Shown here: piece after piece, positions 1 through 10,483 of the stretch
How positions within the stretch are numbered: position 1 is the stretch's first letter
Layout: each line of letters starts with the position of its first letter
Assembly: GCF_040958095.1 (NCBI RefSeq)
Contig: NC_091209.1
Coordinates: forward strand, 8,595,830-8,659,829
Direction: 5' to 3'
From: Procambarus clarkii
Lineage: Eukaryota; Arthropoda; Malacostraca; Decapoda; Cambaridae
Length of the DNA stretch: 64,000 nucleotides
Notes under the pieces: generated by a model
What the model was told of the DNA's origin: nothing
Database searches by the model: none
What the model saw: the letters and a program-made list of their open reading frames with translations, nothing else
Position numbers and translations under genes: made by a program

Positions 1-1189
1 AATAACGTGGCTAAAGTATGTTGACCAGACCACACACTAGAAGGTGAAGGGACGACCACATTTCGGTCCGTCCTGGGCCATTCTCAAGTCGATTGTGTGT
101 ACAAAGAACATGAGAGTAATGTACAGGAAACTTTCAACTAACGTTTTTCATACCGTTTTAAAACTTTATGAGAATTTCCTGCCCACCTAACCTATCAGAG
201 GACCCTTAACTTACTGTTGTTGAAAAAAAAATCCCAAATTTATTTTCATTTTTTTTCATTTTCAAATTACGTCCACTTTCGGCCATACGGACAAACGGCC
301 AAAAGCGACGTTATTTTTAAGAGGACAGGTTGAATTGTAAGGACATTAGTTACACAATCTATGAAGCCACTGTTACGCCAAGTGCTTCAGGCAAAAATAT
401 TTCCCAGTAGAGATGTGGTCAAAAATGTATTCATGTCCGCTTATTATCATAATAAGTTTCAAATATCGACCGAGATGGGGGGGGGGGGGGGGGAGACTTG
501 TCATGTCTGCAACACCTAGCTGAGGTTTCACACATTAATGAAGACATGTCTTCCCCTAACTCAACAGTGACCTTGAAACCCCACATCATTCTAGTGTTAT
601 AAATACCCACCAGACAAGGGTTAGACAAATGTAAGTCAATGACTATACTACATATATATTCTATATGTGTACAACACCAAAGAGGAAGCGAGAGAGTGCC
701 AACTCTCATGTTTACAGGCTGGGAGGGTCCGGCTGGTCGGTTGTCTCTCGTGTACCAACTATACTGACAGTAATATTATTGCTCTAAATTCCCGTAAGTT
801 TTAGTGCAGGCAATAAGATGTGCTTGTACCACATAACCTACCCGTAATGATCCCACATTACAAGATGTTCTACACTAATCATACATGCGATAATTACAAT
901 TAATATTTCTTCCTAAGAGTACAGGATCAATCAGGCCAGCCGAGAGGTAACCTGCTAAATCATGGTCGTTTTGGCCAAGTCACGAGAAGTTTGTAATATA
1001 AACCATAACATCACGGATCGTCATGTTATAATAGTTCATGACCGTGTCACCTCTTGGCTGACTTAGTCTTCATCACTGGGACTATCTAACTCCAGTAGTG
1101 GTTCACTGACTCATGCTCGCAACATTCACCACATCTTCAAACACCATCAACATTTATCAGCCTGCATCATGGCTCTTAACTTGATTGAT

Positions 1190-1220
<31 letters not shown>

Positions 1221-1640
1221 TATAGAAGAAGGTACATTGGGTTGAGGGAATACATAATATCGGCGTTCTTACATTCTTATGATTGTCAAAATAGTTGAAT
1301 TAAAATCCAAATTGTTAATCAACAAAGATTAAACAAATTAATCAATTAAGATGAGTAATTTATAAATTAAGAATGTAATACCAAGCTATCATACGGTAAT
1401 AATACAAATTGGAAAACTGAAATATAAAGATCAAAGTGTAGAGTAGAGGAAGACAGCTAAATGTTGAGCGGGAAACGGTCAATATAACACGAATTCTCTT
1501 GATACTTCCACGAGTGGTTACCTTTACTTGTACTCAATATGACAACCGACTTGAGAATGGTCCAGGACGGACCGAAACGTCGTCGTCCCTTCACCTTCTA
1601 GTGTGTGATCTGGTCAACATATTTCAGCCAAGTTATTGTG
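1..1640. repeat. Foldback repeat: two inverted arms around 1.4 kb
   Basis: Bases 5-97 and 1543-1640 are near-perfect reverse complements (core TTCGGTCCGTCCTGG against its complement, then the TCTAGTGTGTG end). They bracket about 1.4 kb of AT-rich non-coding DNA in which I see no gene, apart from a G run at 478-493 and a (TTTA)n stretch near 1188-1222. The same arms recur back to back at 55486-55692 and 50017-50178, so this is a dispersed family. Whether the two arms here belong to one element or to two separate insertions cannot be decided from one copy. The left edge is cut by the window. Confidence 0.6.
1185..1260 (-). repeat. (TTTA)n-tailed retroelement 3' end
   Basis: A (TTTA)n run followed by AGAAGGTACATTGGGTT is the reverse complement of the end found at 62205-62265. 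The shared unique stretch next to the same tetranucleotide run marks the 3' terminus of one dispersed retroelement family. No coding part is attached here. Confidence 0.45.
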
Positions 1641-1660
1641 ACTCTTCGCCTGCTTTAATG

Positions 1661-1915
1661 TACTTGAGGTTATCTTGAGATGATTTCGGGGCTTTTTTTT
1701 TTTTAGTGTCCCCGCGGCCCGGTCCTCGACCAGGCCTCCACCCCCAGGAAGGAGCCCGTGACAGCTGACTAACACCCAGGTACCTATTTTACTGCTAGGT
1801 AACAGAGGCATAGGGTGAAAGAAACCCTGCCCATTGTTTCTCGCGGCGCCTGGGATCGAACCCAGGACCACAGGATCACAAGTACAGCGTGCTGTCCGCT
1901 CGGCCGACCGGCTCC
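1661..1915 (-). mobile_element. tRNA-derived SINE (type 1), full length
   Basis: Read on the minus strand, the copy starts with a tRNA-like head that has an A box (TCGGCCGAGCGG) and a B box (GGTTCGATCC). It continues through a conserved body containing CCTAGCAGTAAAATAGGTACC and ends in CTCAAGATAACCTCAAG. Two further copies at 40881-41127 and 62366-62613 match over the whole length. A fourth (51286-51565) shares the body but has another head and a LINE-like tail. Such elements are transcribed by RNA polymerase III and mobilised by LINE machinery (family knowledge). Confidence 0.85.
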
Positions 1916-1995
1916 TCTTCGTAGACGTTTAAAACCCAGATTGTCGTGTACTGTAGCTGAGTTGTAGCCACGTTGACACAGTACTCTCAACCATT

Positions 1996-2118
1996 ACACA
2001 CACAAATCACAATAGCGTGATGCATCAAATGAACAAATCCACAAGGGCCGTGACGAGGGTTCAAACTTACGTCCGAGAGGATCCCGAATGCACCTAAATC
2101 GATTGAGCTCCGACATGG
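1996..2118 (-). repeat. tRNA-like short element with inverted ends
   Basis: On the minus strand there is a tRNA-like stretch with an A-box-like GAGCTCAATCGATT and a B-box-like GTTTGAACCC, followed by GGCCCTTGTGGATTTGTTCAT and the end AATCACAATAGCGTGATG in inverse. Related copies lie at 5228-5345 and 61236-61345. In those copies the AATCACAATAGC end sits on the other side of the tRNA-like module, which suggests inverted termini around a tRNA-like core. Confidence 0.5.
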
Positions 2119-2362
2119 AAAAGAAATGCAACCGGGAAATCAACTTCTCAACCATATTCCCAGGGAAGGTCATGACGGAATATAAGAGCTTTTGTTGCTC
2201 AACTTCTTGCTAGATAGTTTGTTTACTTATTTATTTATTTATTGATTTTTATGCAAGAAATGATAATAGGTTATGAAAGAAGATATTTGGTGATTCATTT
2301 GTTTTTTGCTGGTCTTGTTGGATTTCAGACGTAAGATTTCAGTAGTTTAGTTCATTAATTTT

Positions 2363-4130
2363 GCACCCCATACCCATCCTGTGGGCGGTAGTGCACCCCA
2401 TACCCATCCTGTGGGCGGTAGTGCGCCCCATACCCATCCTGTGGGCGGTAGTGCACCCCATACCCATCCTGTGGGCGGTAGTGCACCCCATACCCATCCT
2501 GTGGGCGGTAGTGCACCCCATACCCATCCTGTGGGCGGTAGTGGACCCCATACCCATCCTGTGGGCGGTAGTGGCCCCCATACCCATCCTGTGAGGGGTA
2601 GTGGACCCCATACCCATCCTGTGGGCGGTAGTGGACCCCATACCCATCCCGTGGGCGGTAGTGGGCACCATACCCATCCTGTGGGCGGTAGTGGACCCCA
2701 TACCCATCCTGTGGGCGGTAGTGGCCCCCATACCCATCCTGTGAGGGGTAGTGGACCCCATACCCATCCTGTGGGCGGTAGTGGACCCCATACCCATCCT
2801 GTGGGCGGTAGTGGCCCCCATACCCATCCTGTGAGGGGTAGTGGACCCCATACCCATCCTGTGGGCGGTAGTGGACCCCATACCCATCCTGTGGGCGGTA
2901 GTGGACCCCATACCACTCCTGTGGGCGGTAGTGGACCCCATACCCATCCTGTGGGCGGTAGTAGCCCCCATACCCATCCTGTGAGGGGTAGTGGACCCCA
3001 TACCCATCCTGTGGGCGGTAGTGGACCCCATACCCATCCTGTGGGCGGTAGTGGCCCCCATACCCATCCTGTGAGGGGTAGTGGACCCCATACCCATCCT
3101 GTGGGCGGTAGTGGACCCCATACCCATCCTGTGGGCGGTAGTGGACCCCATACCACTCCTGTGGGCGGTAGTGGACCCCATACCCATCCTGTGGGCGGTA
3201 GTGGACCCCATACCCATCCCGTGGGCGGTAGTGGGCACGATACCCATCCCGTGGGGGGTAGTGGACACCATACCCATCCCGTGGGCGGTAGTGGACCCCA
3301 TACCACTCCTGTGGGGGGTAGTGGACCCCATTCCACTCCTGTGGGCGGTAGTGGACCCCATACCACTCCTGTGGGCGGTAGTGGACCCCATACCCATCCC
3401 GTGGGCGGTAGTGGACACCATACCCATCCTGTGGGCGGTAGTGGACCCCATACCCATCCCGTGGGCGGTAGTGGACACCATACCCATCCTGTGGGTGGTA
3501 GTGGACACCATACCCATCCCGTGGGCGGTAGTGGACCCCATACCCATCCTGTGGGTGGTAGTGGACACCATACCCATCCTGTGGGCGGTAGTGGACACCA
3601 TACCCATCCTGTGGGCGGTAGTGGACACCATACCCATCCTGTGGGTGGTAGTGGACACCATACCCATCCTGTGGGTGGTAGTGGACACCATACCCATCCT
3701 GTGGGCGGTAGTGGACACCATACCCATCCTGTGGGCGGTAGTGGACACCATACCCATCCTGTGGGCGGTAGTGGACACCATACCCATCCTGTGGGCGGTA
3801 GTGGACACCATACCCATCCTGTGGGCGGTAGTGGACACCATAACCATCCTGTGGGTGGTAGTGGACACCATACCCATCCCGTGGGCGGTAGTGGACACCA
3901 TACCCATCCTGTGGGCGGTAGTGGACCCCATACCCATCCCGTGGGGGGTAGTGGACACCATACCCATCCTGTGGGCGGTAGTGGACACCAAACCCATCCC
4001 GTGGGCGGTAGTGGACACCATACCCATCCCGTGGGCGGTAGCGGGGACCATACCCATCTTGTAGTGGTTGTGAACCCCTTACCTATCCTGTGAGTGGTGG
4101 TGGAACCCATACCCATTATGTAAATGGTAT
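2363..4130. repeat. 30-bp minisatellite, about 58 copies
   Basis: The unit is TACCCATCCTGTGGGCGGTA plus GTGGACACCA with point variants. The period is exactly 30 bp over most of the array, so several reading frames stay open for more than 500 codons; these are not genes. Variant order is regional: GTGCACC in the first units, GTGGACC or GTGGCCC in the middle, GTGGACA at the distal end. A 240-bp (eight-unit) higher-order repeat is visible in the middle. Confidence 0.95.
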
Positions 4131-4465
4131 TGGACACGATACCCCTCCTTAGAGTGGTATTCGTGAAGATTACACAAGTAATACATAGGCTCAGGAACTG
4201 TATCCTAATATAATGAATCCTAATTATACACTAGTAGTGTACATTCTTGGTGTACTAGTTACAGGCTGTAATGGTTCAATGTATTATAAAGTGTAGTGAT
4301 TAATTGATTGTTTCAAGCGTAGGCTAGACATATATATGGATGAGTTTGAGCGGATATAAATAGGAGCTGCCACATATCGGCCAATAGGCCCTTTGAAATT
4401 TGGTCAAGCGTCATGTTGGTAATTATATCACTGTTGGTAAGTTGTGGTACACGGCCATGGGATGA

Positions 4466-5112
4466 GGCAAGGAAACTATCAGGAGAAAGCACCAAGTTGT
4501 TACTGTTGTTTTAGAGTTAGGTACTCAAGTAGTTCCAAGTAGCACGGGCTATGGTGATCCCGTTGTGGACTTACCTGTCGCAGGAGCGGGGCAAGTAGCA
4601 CGGACTATGGTGAGCCCGTTGTGGACTTACCTGGCGCAGGAGCGGGGCAAGTAGCACGGGCTATGGTGAGCCCGTTGTGGACTTACCTGGCGCAGGAGCG
4701 GGGTAAGTAGCACGGGCTATGGTGAGCCCGTAGTGGACTTACCTGGCGCAGGAGCGGGGCAAGTAGCACGGGCTATGGTGAGCCCGTAGTGGACTTACCT
4801 GGCGCAGGAGCGGGGCAAGTAGCACGGGCTATGGTGAGCCCGTAGTGGACTTACCTGGCGCAGGAGCGGGGCAAGTAGCACGGGCTATGGTGAGCCCGTA
4901 GTGGACTTGCCTGGCGCAGGAGCGGGGCTGTGACTGATGTACTGGGCCAAGCCATTACGACTATACAGCACCTGGAAGGGTTCAAGATAAGTGTTTCGGA
5001 TGGGACGGAGGGAAGGAATGTTGCCCAACTACTTGGACGGTCGGGGATTGAACGCCGACCTGCATGAAGCGAGACTGTTGTTCTAGCGTCCAGCCTAAGT
5101 GACTTACATACA
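4466..5112 (-). mobile_element. tRNA-derived SINE (type 2) split by a tandem array
   Basis: The head (about 4951-5112, minus strand) has a B box within GGTCGGCGTTCAATCCCCGA and a body running to CATTACGACTATACAGCAC. The tail (about 4466-4497, AACTATCAGGAGAAAGCACC) corresponds to the sequence that follows directly in the intact copy at 41962-42152. The roughly 450 bp between the halves hold the 56-bp array. The copy is therefore one SINE interrupted in its middle. Confidence 0.65.
4536..4927. repeat. 56-bp tandem repeat, 7 copies
   Basis: The unit begins CAAGTAGCACGGGCTATGGT and ends CAGGAGCGGGG; seven units fill exactly 392 bp. Copies differ at only a few bases, which implies recent amplification. 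Each unit contains a GGGCTATGGTGAGCCC imperfect dyad. Confidence 0.9.
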
Positions 5113-5227
5113 GTACAAGCTTACAGTGTGTGTACTACCTACAACAGATACATTGGGATACCTGGCTATGATGTTCAGCAACATGTCGTGCCATATTAAG
5201 CCCGTGGATACTTCTTGAACATTTGTG

Positions 5228-5345
5228 TATACACACACAAATCACAATAGCATGGTATATCAAATGATTAACGCGCGTCTGGGATCATCCTCTACTAGAG
5301 TTCGAACCCTCATCACGACCCTTGTGAATTTATTCATTCGTGAGA
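5228..5345. repeat. tRNA-like short element, rearranged copy
   Basis: It contains CACAAATCACAATAGC followed by a tRNA-like stretch with GAGTTCGAACCCTCATCACG and CCCTTGTGAATTTATTCAT. It matches the elements at 1996-2118 and 61236-61345, with the terminal module and core in different relative orientation from the first copy. It lies about 400 bp upstream of gene A. Confidence 0.5.
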
Positions 5346-5744
5346 TGAATAAATGTGAAGAGTTATGCAGGAAGTGTTTAGATGTGGTGAGATGTGCTGC
5401 AAGAGATGATGGCATCTCACCCCCACAGTCGCTGTGGTCAGAGACGCGCGATGTGTTTCAAGTCTTTCCTCTCAAGTCCAGACATCTTCGTCTGTTATTT
5501 TCTCACTATAGCACAATAGTGAGCCCGTAGAATAGACCCAGCATAGATGCAGGAATCTGAGTTTAAAATTCAAGTTTCTATAATTTATAGTTATAGAGGA
5601 AGTTTCTCGCAACTACAAGCGATCACACATTGTCCTTAACTAAACTTATCTCAGTAAATCAGGTCAAACACGTGGAGTTCCTTGGTGCAGACGAGGTCTT
5701 GCACCACGGACGGTAACCTCGCGTCTCCCCCACGCTGGCTGGGG

Positions 5745-5778
5745 TTATATAGCCTAGTGACTCCACCTGACCATCATT
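5745..5778 (+). promoter_or_regulatory. TATA box and initiator of gene A
   Basis: TTATATAG at 5745-5752 is followed by TCATT at 5774-5778, an arthropod-type initiator whose A would lie 30 bp from the TATA box. This predicts a 5' UTR of about 54 bases before the ATG at 5830. The spacing is what a TATA-Inr promoter needs; no experimental support is available. Confidence 0.5.
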
Positions 5779-5829
5779 CCTACTTATACAGTAAACCTTG
5801 ACACTCAGTCGGAACACTTTTCAGTAAAG

Positions 5830-6057
5830 ATGGCGAGTGATAAACAGGGCAACAAGTCCAAGTTGATGCAGGGGCTTGTGTTAGTGGGACTGTTTGTGCC
5901 GTGTATTGTGGTGGTGGTGGTGGTGCAGCCCTTCCACCAGCCCGGCCTGGGGCTGGTGGCCCTCAGTGTACTCCTCTACTTCCTCGTGATCGTCGCCTGG
6001 GTCATTGTCAGGAGCTGTGTGGGAAGATGCAGAGTGGAGAGTGACCTGGAACGACAG
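5830..6057 (+). CDS. Gene A exon 1: two-TM N-terminal part of a PPxY membrane protein
   Basis: The exon encodes 76 residues from an ATG about 54 bases downstream of a TATA/initiator pair. After a short polar, lysine-containing N terminus, two hydrophobic helices are visible at about residues 13-33 (with VPCIVVVVVV) and 39-60 (LSVLLYFLVIVAWVIV). A Cys/Arg cluster RSCVGRCR follows. The exon ends on a CAG (Gln) codon and a GTAAGC donor, phase 0. The natural partner is the terminal exon at 27487, which opens in phase 0. The layout, including the proline inside TM1 and the terminal Gln, is shared with exons B (39771) and C (50903). I do not recognise the family. Both termini are probably cytosolic, with a proline-rich tail that would recruit WW-domain proteins such as Nedd4-type E3 ligases (inference). 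A minisatellite starts directly after the donor. Confidence 0.72.
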
Positions 6058-6059
6058 GT

Positions 6060-6985
6060 AAGCCAGGGAACACCACACTAACCACAGGGAACACCACACT
6101 AACCCCAGGGAACACCACACTAACCCCAGGGAACACCACACTAACCCCAGGGAACACCACACTAACCCCAGGGAACACTAAGAGAACACCACACTAACCC
6201 CAGGGAACACCACACTAACCCCAGGGAACACTAAGAGAACACAACACTAACCCCAGGGAACACTAAGTGAACACCACACTAACCCCAGGAACACTAAGTG
6301 AACACCACACTAACCCCAGGGAACACCACACTAACCCCAGGGAACACTGAGTGAACACCACACTAACCCCAGGGAACACTAAGTGAACACCACACTAACC
6401 CCAGGGAACACTAAGTGAACACCACACTAACCCCAGGGAACACTAAGTGAACACCACACTAACCCCAGGGAACACGACACTAACCCCAGGGAACACGACA
6501 CTAACCCCAGGGAACACTAAGAGAACACCACACTAACCCCAGGGAACACCACACTAACCCCAGGGAACACTAAGTGAACACCACACTAACCCCAGGGAAC
6601 ACGACACTAACCCCAGGGAACACTAAGTGAACACCACACTAACCCCAGGGAACACTGAGTGAACACGACACTAACCCCAGGGAACACCACACTAACCCCA
6701 GGGAACACCACACTAACCCCAGGAAACACTGAGTGAACACCACACTAACCCCAGGGAACACTAAGTGAACACCACACTAACCCCAGGGAACACTAAGTGA
6801 ACACCACACTAACCCCAGGGAACACTGAGTGAACACCACACTAACCCCAGGGAACACTAAGTGAACACCACACTAACCCCAGGGAACACTAAGTGAACAC
6901 CACACTAACCCCAGGGAACACGACACTAACCCCAGGGAACACTAAGTGAACACGACACTAACCCCAGGGAACACCACATTAACTT
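6060..6985. repeat. Intronic minisatellite (21/32-bp units) abutting the donor
   Basis: Mixed units of 21 bp (GGGAACACCACACTAACCCC A) and 32 bp (with an inserted ACTAAGTGAAC) fill about 925 bp, starting almost at the exon 1 donor of gene A. Every unit carries CACTAACCCCAGG, which contains a CTAAC branch-point-like element and a CAG/G acceptor-like trinucleotide. The two unit lengths differ by an 11-bp block. Confidence 0.92.
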
Positions 6986-7612
6986 CACAGTTGGGGTAAG
7001 AATTTTGTCGGCTGTTATTTTCAAGGTGTTGGTAACAGGCAGACTTGGGATACTTTTTTTTTTAATTTTGGGTAATAGGCCTTTCAGAAACAGTTATTAG
7101 TAAGATAGCTAGAACATTATCGATAGAGATGTCTCTAAAGTATTATATTTCTTATCTATTTTGTTCACATTCAATTACATAGTGATGTAGAATATGAGAC
7201 ATTTTGTTGACAGTTTACATTTGTTCAGATCTACTTTGGTTTACATTTGTTCAGGTCTACCTTATTTATATTTGTGATCAGATCAACCTTAGGGAGTGGT
7301 ACAGACTCCATTTATTATTAGCATCTTTATTGACAAAATTAATTACAATTTTGCCTAATCTGAGGATTTCAATTAAATCTTATTAAAGTGAGGATAATGC
7401 TGGTATTCACTGTCACGCAGGACAGAGGGTCATACACAAGACAATAGGTCTAAACTGTAGGCTGAAAAACATATATATCATGGTTACAATCACTGTTTTC
7501 ATGCATGAATATGTAAATACAACTTTCTACTGTGCACTGCCACACAAGGGCAGGGATGGGTTCATAAGTGATGCAGCTTAGAAGTAATATAAATAAAATT
7601 GTTTTTCTTTCT
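6986..7612. other. AT-rich intron segment, no gene seen
   Basis: Between the minisatellite and the LINE fragment there is AT-rich DNA with a short imperfect duplication (TTTACATTTGTTCAG twice near 7213-7255). The part from about 7385 may be the 3' untranslated tail of the adjoining minus-strand LINE. No exon or RNA gene is supported. Confidence 0.5.
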
Positions 7613-8625
7613 CTAAAATGGACAAGCAAATTTTGGATAAATTGTTAGGATGTCGTCCAGAACACCTGAGGCAATGAAATAGTTACACAGTTGGTGGTAC
7701 AATAGGCCAGGAGGTCTAAAGTCCTTTACGGTTTCGCATTCAACAATATAGTGTTCTAGTGAATGCATTGGAGGTTTATCGCAGAGTTTACAATCTGAGT
7801 ATTCTGGTAGTGGCTCAGCCTCACTAACCTGCCAGATGTGTCTATAGCCAAGGCGAATTACAGCAATGACTACATCACATTGCCTGGTCCGGTTACTGTG
7901 CTGACCATACAAATACCTATTATTACAAAAGTTATCATAGCTTTTAATACTGCAGCTTTCAGGTCTCTGGGCATTTCTTAGTCCTTCTAAATCTGAATTA
8001 ATTTCTTTAATTTATATGTTTCTAATAATTGCATTAGATAGTCCAAAGTCATAATCAATGTTTTCTTTCCTGCAAGCCTCATTGGCCAATTGATCTACGA
8101 AGTCATGTTTTCCAACTCCAACATGGGATGGGATCCACACAAATTCTATACAAGAGTTATTATCATTGGCAAAAATTCCGTTCCATTTAGTGTTACAAGC
8201 TACTTCCGACGTACATTGTGATGGGTTATTTAAGGACTGCAGAGCACTTTTAGTCACAGAAAATAACTCCACCACCATTGAGCTTAAGGTACTCAGTGGC
8301 TAGATGAATACCCAATAGCTCAGTCTGTGTCGTGCCTGCACAGTTGTTCAGTCTCTGTGTACTAGACATGATCACTTCATTCCCTTTATACACTGCACAT
8401 GCACAACCTGTTCTACCAGTGAGTAACTGCACAGAGCCATCAGTGAAGGCATAGGATTCAGTCGGTTTGAGATTTTGAAGATGACTGTCAATAGCTTCTA
8501 ATGTTATATATCTCATAGTTTCAGTGTTATATATTTGTTTTACACTGATGGGTGTATAATGCAAAGAGACCTGCACATCTTTCTCCATTTCATGTCTAAA
8601 CTTGAGCTTGATCGTTAATTATAAT
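7613..8625 (-). pseudogene. LINE 3' fragment: RNase H domain and C-terminal zinc motif
   Basis: Three minus-strand frames in order (8588-8250, 8278-8012, 7912-7613) carry an RNase H fold with YAFTDGSVQ, TQTELLGI, FCDSKSAL and WIPSHVGVGKHDFVDQLANE. These hold the expected acidic residues. A CKLCDKP...HYIVEC zinc-like motif follows. This is the C-terminal end of an I-superfamily-type LINE, which carries RNase H after the reverse transcriptase. At least two frameshifts separate the pieces and no reverse transcriptase is present, so it is a 5'-truncated dead copy within gene A's intron. The 18-kb LTR element begins about 50 bp beyond it. Confidence 0.75.
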
Positions 8626-8673
8626 TGTTGGTAATCAGAATAATGCACATTACCTACGTAAGACTAATCTCTA

Positions 8674-10102
8674 TGTAATGATCTGGGGCTCAGCTCATTG
8701 GTTCTCCCTTCTCCCCTCTTTTCCCTCTCCTTCTCCCCTCCTTTCCTTCTCCCTCTCCCCTCCTTCCTTCTCCCCTCCCCTTGGCCGTCATTCGTCTCCT
8801 CTTCCTCCCCCCCCCTTGTCGCCCATTTGTCAGGGTCAAGAGGTTGACCTGAGGGTGGGGTGGTCTTGGATACCTTGGCTTCTCCCACTCAATTCCCCAC
8901 TCAGATGTTCCCCTCTCCATCCCCTCTCATCCCCTCTCTTCCCCTCTCACCGGCCTCTTCCCCATACGAGGCAGAGTCAAATGTCCCTACTCGCTATCTT
9001 AGAGGAGACAGGCTTGAACATAATTTATCAGTTTTGTAAACATTGCTTGCAGGTGCCTGGGCTCCATAGACGCGCCTTGTCCCCCTTCTCTTTAGAGAAG
9101 GGGAGAGCTGACTCAATCTTCAGGAATTCATGTAGCTTTCCACGACAGATCAGTGAAGGTGATTGGCCTGAGATAAGGGCCAAGTCCTTATTGGCCCTAG
9201 AGAGCCAGACCTCAGGCCTACGTGTTAAATGGTTGGCCATTGCCAAAATAATGGGTGGAGCCCTGGGGCTGTATTAGATGGTGGGAGGAGTAATCCTTCC
9301 CAGCAATAAGTTGGAAAAACTAAATTTCATCAGTGTGTCTTGGGAGTGTATTAGGAACAGGGCCGCAAGCCCGTATCCTCGGGGCTGAGGGCAGCCATCA
9401 ACATCTTGGCCGTAGTGCGGGTATTTAAGGTATAGTAGCACTTGAGTTCGTGCCCTCAATAAATATCCATTGTGCCTCTGGGGAAATAGAATAAGTGATG
9501 TGTTCAAATTGTCTTAATTTACATGTTTCATAAAATAAATTGTATAGCTTGTCCAGTGGTATTCACTTAACTCCCCTTTGATATACTTTGCTACTTTGTC
9601 ATTTTTAGGTGTTGTATTGGAAGCCCCCATGTTCTCCTACTATTAATAGATACTAAAGTTGCCCTTGGATTCAAATAAGTAACGTAAATTACACAAACTA
9701 ATTTTCCAAAATTTATTTCTGGTAGTCATATTACCCGGAGTCCCATGGTTACTGATTCCTTGCCTTCCTGGGGGATCGGTGCTCGACACATTCAGGTATG
9801 GTTGGTCGGGAAGGTGGTGGCAGTGTAAATGTGTTTTGTTGTTTTTTTTAACTAATAACCCTTGTCCTTGGTGTATCTTCCTCATTTAATATTCCTCTTA
9901 CATACGTGGCAGTCCAGTGAGGGGTCATACTGGACTGTAACAGTGTTAAGCTGGGGTATTGAGTGAAGAGAGACAGAGATGTACAACAGAGAGCGTATAT
10001 TACGATCACGAGAGATAACAAGATAACAGGATTAATACTGGGGAACATTGGGTTATTACAATAGAGGCCGCGGTTATTACCACAGGGAAAGCGGTCATTA
10101 CA
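8674..10102 (+). repeat. 5' LTR of the 18-kb gypsy element
   Basis: It begins TGTAATGATCTGGGGCTCAG, ends GCGGTCATTACA and matches 25368-26796 almost base for base. The first 250 bp on the plus strand are extremely pyrimidine-rich (CTCCCCT repeats). It carries CTCAATAAATATCC near 9458 as a possible polyadenylation signal. Open frames inside it are chance products of the pyrimidine tract. Confidence 0.92.
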
Positions 10103-10105
10103 ATG

Positions 10106-10476
10106 CAACCCGTTCTCGCAAATTTAATAAGTCAATATTGACTTATTAAATATGTGCATAGGTGACATACTTAACATAATAGATACCCTTAAAAAGATTC
10201 ATAGAAAACACCGACCTTACCTAACCTTGTTAGTATCTTAAGATAAGCATCTTATTGCTTCGTAATTACAATTATTACCTAACCTATAATAGGTATAGGT
10301 TAAGTAATAATTGTAATTACGAAGCAATAAGATGCTTATCTTAAGATACTAACAAGGTTAGGTAAGGTCGGTGTTTTCTATGAATCTTTTTAAGGGTATC
10401 TATTATGTTTAGTATATCACCTATGCACGTAGTTAATAAGTCAATATTGACTTTACGAATTTGCGAGAACGGGTTG
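10106..10476. mobile_element. Foldback MITE inserted between LTR and primer site
   Basis: Terminal inverted repeats CAACCCGTTCTCGCAAAT and its complement bound a palindrome of about 370 bp; the two halves (e.g. CCTTACCTAACCTTGTTAGT and its reverse complement) can pair almost end to end. A 7-bp duplication TACAATG lies on both sides (10099-10105, 10477-10483). This places the insertion at the junction of the LTR and the primer-binding region ATGGTAGCAGCGG. A second, 5'-truncated copy is at 56527-56805. No transposase is encoded. Confidence 0.85.
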
Positions 10477-10483
10477 TACAATG

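Noticed and set aside
2339-4137. Open frames of 570-596 codons on both strands
   Set aside because: They lie wholly in a 30-bp minisatellite; a period divisible by three without a stop keeps several frames open at once.
5225-5530. 101-codon frame upstream of gene A
   Set aside because: It starts in a tRNA-like repeat, has no conserved domain and precedes the gene A promoter on the same strand.
8678-9277. Pro/Ser-rich 199-codon frame
   Set aside because: It falls in the pyrimidine-rich start of a gypsy LTR and recurs in the 3' LTR.
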